This document shows positions 43,831-51,600 of a DNA stretch of 64,000 nt, piece after piece (the stretch's first letter is position 1; the number at the start of each line of letters is the position of its first letter). The DNA is taken from positions 248,001-312,000 of the forward strand of contig QOQU01000005.1 in NCBI GenBank assembly GCA_003327455.1, read 5' to 3'. The notes below the pieces were generated by a model. The model was given only the letters and a program-made list of their open reading frames with translations, ran no database searches and was not told where the DNA came from. The stretch comes from Anaerolineae bacterium. GTDB lineage: Bacteria; Chloroflexota; Anaerolineae; Anaerolineales; UBA4823. The translations under genes and the position numbers were made by a program.

Positions 43831-44036
43831 AAGTATTCTATGACGAAGCAGGAAATACCCTGACGGTCTGGTTTGGTGACCCTGCGGAGGAATATATCGC
43901 AGAAGAGACGGGTGATGAAGTGATCCTCATGAAAGATAAAGAGGGAAGGGTCATTGGGTTTGAGAAATTGAATTTCTCCAGCGCTAGCTCTAAACACCTT
44001 CAAGTCACCTTTGAGTCAATTGCAGCAATGGGGTAG
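43815..44036 (+). CDS. DUF2283 small protein (antitoxin-like partner)
   Basis: 73 residues. It contains the DUF2283 pattern: VFYDEAGNTLTVWFGD, the EET GDEVILMKD turn, and RVIGFEKLNFS. It overlaps the last 16 bases of the broken upstream frame and has a good ribosome site (GGAGAG), so it still looks translatable. DUF2283 proteins often pair with a small toxin-like protein; here only this partner is intact. Its exact role is not established. Confidence 0.85.
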   Translation: MAQVIKVFYDEAGNTLTVWFGDPAEEYIAEETGDEVILMKDKEGRVIGFEKLNFSSASSKHLQVTFESIAAMG

Positions 44037-44046
44037 GGAAAAAAGG

Positions 44047-44119
44047 CGCCCCCGGCGAGATTCGAACTCACAACCGTCTGATCCGAAGTCAGGCGCTCTG
44101 TCCATTGAGCTACGGGGGC
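44047..44119 (-). tRNA. tRNA-Arg (anticodon UCG)
   Basis: 73 bases. The acceptor stem GCCCCCG/CGGGGGC is perfect, with D arm, anticodon loop CTTCGGA giving UCG, T loop TTCGAAT and discriminator G. CCA is not encoded. One flaw: the top pair of the anticodon stem (27-43) is C-A. A run of T follows directly on the transcribed strand and can act as terminator. Confidence 0.95.
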
Positions 44120-44141
44120 GACCACCCGTTATTATATCGCG

Positions 44142-45629
44142 TTATCGCGGGATGTTGTAGTAGTTATAAACTGCTCGCGATAGGTCGGCAATCAGCTTGG
44201 AAGCCGGTTCCCAGATGAGTTGTTGGGGATGGTAGAGAAAGATCACCAGGACGTAATTCCCGCCCGGGGTGTACACAATGCCGGCATCGCCAATGGTGTT
44301 AATAATCCCATTGACCGAGACCCAACCATGTTTGTGGGCAACGCGGGTGCCGTCGGGAACACCCGCTTCGATCAGAACGCCGATCTTATTGCGGGCTAAA
44401 TACTCAATCATTTGACGGCATTCCTCTTGAGTGATCTCGCCAGCGAATACAGCCGGTAACGAGCCACCGCCGTTTTCGGCACAAAGGTAGATATCCTGGA
44501 GCAACATCCCCATATCCGAAGGAGTCGTTTGACTGTAAGGATCAGGGTCGGTAAAGACATCACTGCGTTGATTGGCAGGCGTTTTAACCACTTCGAGCAG
44601 GGGCGCGCCGGCGTAAAAATATCCAGCTAAAAAGGTGTTCGGTAATCCGATGGCGCGCATATCCTCTCCAACGGCAAGCGGACTGCGGTTGGTGGCGATG
44701 ACGCGGTCCATCAGCCAATCGGCTGCCTCGTTACCAGATTTGTCAATCATATCGCTGATCAGCTTCATGGTTTCTGAGTCGGGTTGGTCCCCCAGGCGAC
44801 GGAAAACAGAGACCATAATGGGGATCTTTATGATGCTGGAAGCGGTAAAGGCAATATCGGTTGGCACAACCGGAATATTTTGCAACTGCCGATAACCAAA
44901 GTGAATCTCAGCCATATTCTGGAGATCGAGCAAGTACAAACCGGTCAATCCATCAAATCCCGAAAGGTCAATGGTCTGTTTGAGCAGAATCTCCAGGTTT
45001 TGGAAAGCCGGGCGGGAAGCGGTGCGGTTAATGACCGGTAATACGACACTACGGTTGTTGAGGGAATTCAAGGCTTTGGCAATCAAGGGGATGGCTGCGT
45101 CTACGTCTAAAACCGTGCCTGGTTTGCCTGGTTCGAAATTAACCGTACCGACAATCGGTCTGGCTGGGGTAGGTGGGGTGTCGTAACGGGTGGCGATCTC
45201 TTGTTGCAGGTAGACTCGCAAGCGCTGCTCAGAAAAGGTTGCCCGCAAAGGAATTTCCTCACTGGGAGTTGACCGACCCCAGAGATAATCCCAAAAGTCA
45301 AGCCAAAACGATTGTTGAGCCCTTTGCATCTCGGCTGCTGCCAGCATGGCTTCGAGGTCAAGCTGAAAATCCACTACCGAGGGATCGAGATGAATAATCG
45401 CCTCGCCATAACGTAACTCAACGGGTAGGTCGTATGCCTCAATCAGGCGTTGGGCAGCCTGTTGACGATCCAAACCTCCCACCGGCACACCGGCAATGAT
45501 CTGTTCTGGCGCAAATACGGAGCGGGCGCGGCTAAAGCCAACCAGTTCGAAACTGGTCAAACCTACGGCTGCCAGCAGGAAAAAGACAGAAAACCAGCGT
45601 AAAGGTGAAAAGAGTCCACCGTTGTTCAT
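44142..45629 (-). CDS. Membrane-anchored serine hydrolase (class A beta-lactamase fold)
   Basis: 495 residues. TM anchor at about 12-32; an N-terminal domain like the peptidoglycan-binding/VanW-associated module (VPVGGLDRQQAAQRL, 48-62); then a penicillin-binding/beta-lactamase fold. Motifs: SxxK at Ser265-Lys268, SGN at 298-300, and KHG at 433-435 in place of KTG. The usual Glu166 region is not evident. It more likely works on peptidoglycan (carboxypeptidase-like) than as resistance enzyme; beta-lactam hydrolysis is possible. An extended -10 lies only a few bases before the ATG. Confidence 0.83.
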   Translation of the reverse strand: MNNGGLFSPLRWFSVFFLLAAVGLTSFELVGFSRARSVFAPEQIIAGVPVGGLDRQQAAQRLIEAYDLPVELRYGEAIIHLDPSVVDFQLDLEAMLAAAEMQRAQQSFWLDFWDYLWGRSTPSEEIPLRATFSEQRLRVYLQQEIATRYDTPPTPARPIVGTVNFEPGKPGTVLDVDAAIPLIAKALNSLNNRSVVLPVINRTASRPAFQNLEILLKQTIDLSGFDGLTGLYLLDLQNMAEIHFGYRQLQNIPVVPTDIAFTASSIIKIPIMVSVFRRLGDQPDSETMKLISDMIDKSGNEAADWLMDRVIATNRSPLAVGEDMRAIGLPNTFLAGYFYAGAPLLEVVKTPANQRSDVFTDPDPYSQTTPSDMGMLLQDIYLCAENGGGSLPAVFAGEITQEECRQMIEYLARNKIGVLIEAGVPDGTRVAHKHGWVSVNGIINTIGDAGIVYTPGGNYVLVIFLYHPQQLIWEPASKLIADLSRAVYNYYNIPR

Positions 45630-45637
45630 GGCTTTTT

Positions 45638-45646
45638 ATCATACCA
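45638..45646 (-). promoter_or_regulatory. Extended -10 promoter of the serine hydrolase (leaderless)
   Basis: Minus strand TGGTATGAT with no good -35. The predicted start is about 2 bases from the ATG at 45629. Confidence 0.5.
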
Positions 45647-45725
45647 TAGCCTGACCGACTTGAAGGGAGTACCGGCGAGAATTAGAGAGATTCTTAAAAA
45701 CTTGCGTTCAATATAAGTTTCCTGC

Positions 45726-48677
45726 TCAACGGGAGAGAGAAAGCCTAATCAAGCGCCCCTTTTCATCCAGAGTCAGGCGGGCATATTGGGTGTAAATATG
45801 CTCCTTGCGCCGTTCCTGACGGGTGAGGATGATAATCTTTCGCGAAGGTGTTGGTTTCCGTTTCGCATTTTCGGAGCTCGGCGAGAAGGAATTCCTGTTT
45901 TGTTCTTGCCGACCGCAAAGCGAACAGTTTTCAAGACAGGTGCCACTTTCGCTCAGTACTTCCACTTTAGAGAATTCCATCCCTGGTAAATGTTTCTCGA
46001 CCAGTTTTTTGACCATACTCTCTAACTGCGGAGTCAGTTCTTCTGGGTGCGGTTGAAAGGCGTGATCGCAGGTTGAAACCAAATTGGGAACAATGGATTT
46101 AGAATGGCGGACGACCTTGGGAGAGGATTTCAGCGGGCTAACCTGGGCGAGCGGATCGCCATATAAGACAAAGGAAATCAAGGTTTTCTGATCTTCCCCA
46201 TCCAGGTAACCGTAGGTCTTGGAGAGCTCTCGAGCCATGCTCAATTTAGCCTGCCGCAGACATTCGCCGGCTGGCAATCCCTGGCGAAGATATTTCCAAA
46301 ATTCGTAAGCCAGATAATCTGCTGCAATAAGGGGTGTACCGTTCGACCCATAGGAGGTGGAGGTAGAGCCAACAAAGGCGCGACAACCTTTTTTGAGAAA
46401 GGCAAGGGCGAGAGACGTCGAAGGATCTTTTTCTGAGGTATAAGCCCCAAAGCACGCTTCACTGAAGATGATCTCCATACCGGACTCCGGATTAAGGAGA
46501 ATGTCTCCAGGTTGCAAGGCGACCGGGTGGTCAGCGGTGGCAACCAGCGTGTCACTGCTTTCCGTAGGGTCACTTTGTCCGAACCATTCTGGGGAGTCGG
46601 CTAAACCATGCAGGTTGAAATATCCTGCTGTGGCAGAGGGGATGTGGATTTGTTCAGTCTTGCTGAGGATAGGTTGTGATTCTGAACTGAGCTTTACCGG
46701 CACTTCTTCGAGCGTACCGAAAGCTTTGGTGTGACGAACCAATCGCCGTTTGGCAGTTTCGGCGGACCTCAGTTTTTTTACTAACTGAGGAGAGATTAAC
46801 ATTGCCTGCGGGTTACCAATTTGACGAAAAACGGCAAAAGACGCAAAGCGCCAGGCTGCTGCAGTGTAGCCAAAGGATGAGAAGTTGCAGGTTGTGGGTT
46901 GAAACAAGGAGAGCAGGTATTGCACCCAACTCCAGAGAGGCGCCAATGACTTCGCATAGCCTTTCGGTTTTGCTTTAGATTTGGTATTTCTCTGATAAGG
47001 AGTTGTTAGATTTTCCAGCAGTGTCAACCAATCTTCTGGATGGTGAAGCGAGCAAGGTAACCTGCCCACCGGCCAATCCATTACCAGATAATTCTCGTCG
47101 CGTGAACCGTACGGATTGTCGCTAAATACCTCCGCATCGCCATCTTCGAGCGGGTTCGGTAAACGGTGGAAGGGAATGATCTCATGTGGACCAACGATCA
47201 ATACAGCCCCGATCATTTCCCCTTGCTTAGCCAGCAAGCTATCTAATTGTTGTAGACCTCTCTTGATCGCCCAGGGATCGTTTTGGGTGATCGGCTCGAT
47301 GGAATACGAATTTTTTCGTATCGACAGGTTTAAACCTTTATCGATAAGGTATAAGATTCCCCGCCACCCTCTGGTGGTTTGAATCGCATCCAACATCCGT
47401 AGAACAGCCTCCAGGATATCCTTTGTAGGAATTTCACCCAAATAACGGATTAATTGACTTTGATTGCTCATTGCAACGTAAACCGGTTGGCGTCCATCAA
47501 TGTGCATGGTGTTTTGTTGCTTTAACCTGGCGCCAATTTGATCAAAGGTCTCCTGGATTTCACGCAGTTCCTCAGAAAAAGTGGTATTTCCATTGTCAGA
47601 TTTGGCTCTGGTGCTCGAAGCCTGGGGAGATAAATGACCTTCTGTGGACGGTAAAGCATCTTTGGCTCTAAAGGAGCGCTCGTTGGACTTTTCTCCAACC
47701 AACGACTTTTCTTGACTTGCGTCAGAATTTAAGCGATTATCGATTCCCAAAGTTGTAAGCTCAGAAACCTGATGGGGGAGCTGATTCCACCCCAGGAGGG
47801 CAGCAACGCTGGCAGGTACAGCGATGGAGAGTTGTTTTTCGAGCTTTTTAGGCCAGATTTCCAGAAAGGGATGATGAGGCTGCCAGAGGCGACGGGCAAC
47901 CTGGGCAGTCAAATCACGGGCAGCCAGGCTGTGGAGAACTGCAACAGCCTGTTCGTTTTCGCCGTTTTCCATGTAGATTTCCACTGCAACGTAACCGATG
48001 TACAGGCAGTCTGGAAAAGCATGCCGATAATGATCAACCAGTTGCCTGAGGGATTGCAGAGGGATAAACCCGGCTCGATAGCTCAGGATTAGGCTTTGGA
48101 GGTGGGTGATGGCGATTAGGGGATGGTCAGGTTTGGCAGCTAAAACCTGCTTGAATTGATTCTGGAATTCCTGAAGGAAGGTTTGATTGGAAAGTGTTTC
48201 AGAGTGGGCTAAGCTTTTACGCAGTGGATAAATTTCTTCGCCCCAGCGTCCCTCCAGACGAGTGTACGGACGTTTCAGGGTCGGTGTGTCATACCCCTCC
48301 AGGGCAATTAACCATTCTTGATAATCTGATAAGCTGTAGGCAGATTTGAATGGCTGAGACGAGGTGCTTTTGGTGCGATGATAAGCGAGTTGTCTTTCAA
48401 TTTCCAGGCGTGTTTGTAGGGCTTCGAGATATTCCGGGTCTTGTTGTAAGACCTCGTCAAGGATGTTGGCTGCGAGCGTCAGGTGTCCTGCTTTCGCCCG
48501 CGCATTCCCATACCAGTAGCGGAAGGGCAAATCTCCTGGAAAATCGCTCAACCAATCAAGCGCGACCTGAGCGGCAAAGGAGAAGTCCTGAGCTGTGTAG
48601 GCGTGTTGAAGAAGCTGAAGGTAGTCTTGCCTGGATAACTTACGCCATGGGTGGAATGGAGCGTCTGGAAGGTTCAT
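45726..48677 (-). CDS. TPR-linked caspase-fold cysteine protease (CHAT/C25-like), putative
   Basis: 983 residues. N-terminal TPR-like helices (18-110 and about 180-270) precede a low-complexity Ser-rich linker (about 320-370) and a clan CD protease-like domain (400-840). The candidate dyad is His690 in FNLHGL and Cys742 in FSEACFGAY, 52 residues apart, followed by GCRAFVGSTSTSYG and FVLYGDP. These fit CHAT or gingipain-type peptidases. A C-terminal extension has CLENCSLC (possible metal site) and ends with a short beta module related to the 77-residue protein at 55835. It overlaps the giant TPR gene by ATGA, so the two are surely coupled. The protease call is from motifs only. Confidence 0.72.
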   Translation of the reverse strand: MNLPDAPFHPWRKLSRQDYLQLLQHAYTAQDFSFAAQVALDWLSDFPGDLPFRYWYGNARAKAGHLTLAANILDEVLQQDPEYLEALQTRLEIERQLAYHRTKSTSSQPFKSAYSLSDYQEWLIALEGYDTPTLKRPYTRLEGRWGEEIYPLRKSLAHSETLSNQTFLQEFQNQFKQVLAAKPDHPLIAITHLQSLILSYRAGFIPLQSLRQLVDHYRHAFPDCLYIGYVAVEIYMENGENEQAVAVLHSLAARDLTAQVARRLWQPHHPFLEIWPKKLEKQLSIAVPASVAALLGWNQLPHQVSELTTLGIDNRLNSDASQEKSLVGEKSNERSFRAKDALPSTEGHLSPQASSTRAKSDNGNTTFSEELREIQETFDQIGARLKQQNTMHIDGRQPVYVAMSNQSQLIRYLGEIPTKDILEAVLRMLDAIQTTRGWRGILYLIDKGLNLSIRKNSYSIEPITQNDPWAIKRGLQQLDSLLAKQGEMIGAVLIVGPHEIIPFHRLPNPLEDGDAEVFSDNPYGSRDENYLVMDWPVGRLPCSLHHPEDWLTLLENLTTPYQRNTKSKAKPKGYAKSLAPLWSWVQYLLSLFQPTTCNFSSFGYTAAAWRFASFAVFRQIGNPQAMLISPQLVKKLRSAETAKRRLVRHTKAFGTLEEVPVKLSSESQPILSKTEQIHIPSATAGYFNLHGLADSPEWFGQSDPTESSDTLVATADHPVALQPGDILLNPESGMEIIFSEACFGAYTSEKDPSTSLALAFLKKGCRAFVGSTSTSYGSNGTPLIAADYLAYEFWKYLRQGLPAGECLRQAKLSMARELSKTYGYLDGEDQKTLISFVLYGDPLAQVSPLKSSPKVVRHSKSIVPNLVSTCDHAFQPHPEELTPQLESMVKKLVEKHLPGMEFSKVEVLSESGTCLENCSLCGRQEQNRNSFSPSSENAKRKPTPSRKIIILTRQERRKEHIYTQYARLTLDEKGRLIRLSLSR

Positions 48678-51600
48678 GGATTGTTCTTCTCTTTTGTCCT
48701 TTGGGTATGGATGAGATTCAGTGCGATCACTGCACCGAGTTGTCGCTGAATGGCAAGGTTATTGGGTTCTAATCGGGCTGCCTGGCGGAGCATTTGCTCC
48801 GCAGTGGGATAGTCCTTTAATTCCTTGTAGATAATCCCTGCTTTGAAATATGCCTGACTGTTCTCTGGATTTAGGTTCAGACAGCGCTGATAGGCAGTTA
48901 GAGCTCGCTCGCTTTCACCACGCGAGAGGTAAATATCTGCCAGGATGAGGTAAGCGGTTTCGTCGTTGGGTAAGAGTGTCAGCGCTTCATTCAGGTGATA
49001 AACTGCCTGATCCAGATGCCCGCTACGGTAAAAGAACTCTCCCAGGAGACGATGGCTGAGAGCATGATCTTCCAAAGATACCGCCGAAGAGCTCTGGTGA
49101 CATTGACGTAAAGCGCTTTGGGCAGCGCTAATTGCAGCTTCAATTTCATCCAATTCAGCCAGAATACTGCCTTGACGAAGCAGAAGGAGCGCTGATTGAG
49201 GAAAGGCTTCCAATAAGGCGTTGATTTCGGATAGAGCTGCTTTCGCGCCCTGCCATTCGTGCAGGATTGCAATCCGTTCGAGGTGAAGGTTGAGAAATTC
49301 AGCTTTGAAAGGAATGGTTTGTTCCAAAACCCGCAGGGCATCATCGGTTTTTCCGGCTACATGTAAAGCACGGGCGAAGAGACTCCACACCAGCGGATTT
49401 TCCGTGGGTTGTTCTAAAGCCTGTTCGGCGAATTGGATGGCTGTAGCTGCGTCCCCCAATTTTAGAGCAATTTCCCCACGCAACAACAGGTAATCAATTT
49501 CCAAAGGATTCTTTTCAATGGCATTCTCAGCATATTGAGCTGCGAGTTCAAACTGATGGCGTTGGAGATAGGCTTTTGCCAGCCAGTAGTCTAATTGAGG
49601 ATTGTCTTCGAAATGGGTGCAGGCGCTTTCCAGAATCTGGATCGCAGAGTCGGCATTGTGGATGCCCAGATAGAGTTGGGCAAGCCTTAAGTAGAGTTCC
49701 AGGGATTGGTTGTTGGATTGGAGTGCAATCTCCAAATGATCAATGGCTCTTTGGAGATTCGTCTGACTCAATGTGTCATGGGCGGCAAGCTGGGCAGCTA
49801 GAATGTGCCAGTTTGCTTCGTCGGGGTAGTATGCTAACGAACTCTCGACTGCCTGCAGGGCGTCTGACAATTTGCTGACGAATACTTCGCGGTTGGCAGA
49901 AGCGTTTTGGAGCAGGGCTTTCGCATAAGCTATCCCCACCAGGGCAATAAAGTGTTGGGATGAAAGTACCCAATGATTCTTGGGCAAGGGTTGGGTTGTA
50001 TCTTTCCTCAATTGAGTGAGAAGATTTTCTAGCAGGAAAACAGCCAGTTGCGATTGGAAGGCAAGCATCGAAAGCGCAGCGCAAAATTGCACCAGGGGAT
50101 GATTGCGATAAGGCGAAATAGCAGCAATTCGTTTCTGGAGATTTGTTTGCGTGGCGTTCAGCAGGTACGCACCAATGGTTTCCACCGACAATGGTTCTGT
50201 ACCAGTCTCTAAATTTACGTCTTCCGCTGAAGAGAAGACGAGCTGCCCACGAAAGAGCCATTCGCCGAATTGCCAGGAGGCTGCAAGAGCGTCTTTGGGA
50301 AGGTGAGCGAAGGAATGTTGCAGAAATTGGGCAGAAGTTTCAAAATCTGTTTTTGCCCCTTCTTCTATCGCTGCATTGCCAGGGGCATTGGTTTCTATAC
50401 TCAGGCGCTGGCAAATCAATTGATATTCTGCTCGCAGCACCAGGGCTCTCGATCTTTCCCAATGGGCACGTATTGATTCTGGTTCTAAACGCAGCGCCTG
50501 GTTCAGTAACTCACAGGCGAGATTCCACTGACCCAGGTGTTGCGCGACGGTAGAGATTGTATACAGTGTCTCAAGGCGACGAGAAAGATCGAGAAGCCTG
50601 ACGATGGCGGGATGGAAGCATGAGATGGGGGGCATGGGTTCTGAAATCGCGGCGATAACGGTTTCGAACAATAGATTTGCGCCCCTGAAATCACACTGAT
50701 TAAGCTTCACGAGACTCATCAGAGCAATCAATCGCAGATGATCGGGGTTTTTATTACAGAGGTCAAACAGCATTGCATGGCAATCCTCACCGCGTCCGAG
50801 GGCTGCTTCAAGCCAATCACAGTAGAATTCGATGCCCTGGTTATGCCCAGAAGTAAAGCCAGCCTTAATCTTTTGCCATCCCTCTTCGAGCCAGAAGTCA
50901 GCCAGTTGTGGTTCTGCGCGGTTGCGAAAGATGCGGCTGAGTTCGGTAAGGGCGGTCAGGAAAAGAGCAGAGTCGGTTGTGGCGTCCGCCGTATCGTCGG
51001 AACTCACGAAATCAGCAAGGAATTGATTGAGTATTTCAGCGGCTTTTTCACTCTGACCAGACCAGCGTAAGAACAATCCGTACAAAAGGACGAATTCTTT
51101 TGACGCTGGGTTTTGCTCGAAGTGATATTCGAACAGGTCTAAGACATCGAGAAGAGTTTGATCCTCGGCATCAGACTGAAAAGGAGGCGGGTTTAACTCC
51201 AGCCAGGCTGAAAGGTAATCGAAGAACAGGCGCAGATCGTCGGGACGTAACGCGATCGCTCTTCTGAGGGTTTTTTCCAGTTCAGGGTAGTTTTGCGTTT
51301 GGCGATAAATCTCGGCAATGATTTGATAGAGTTCGCTGAGTTTTTGACTGCCTTCTGGGGAGGCGGATTCGATGAGAGTCAGGCTTCGTTCATAGCAGGA
51401 TAGGGCAGCCTGTTGCTCACCGAGTAAGTTGAGATATTGGGCAGCCTTGATCAGGTCGGTTTCTGAGGTCAACTTTGAAATACCGCTCTCATCCTCAGAG
51501 GCTAAACGAAGCAGAATCTCTTTTGCTTGAAGACGATCACCCATCTGGTAAAGAGCTTCAGCCAGCGCGAGCTGTAGATCGCTGCGTTGAGGGGCTAACT

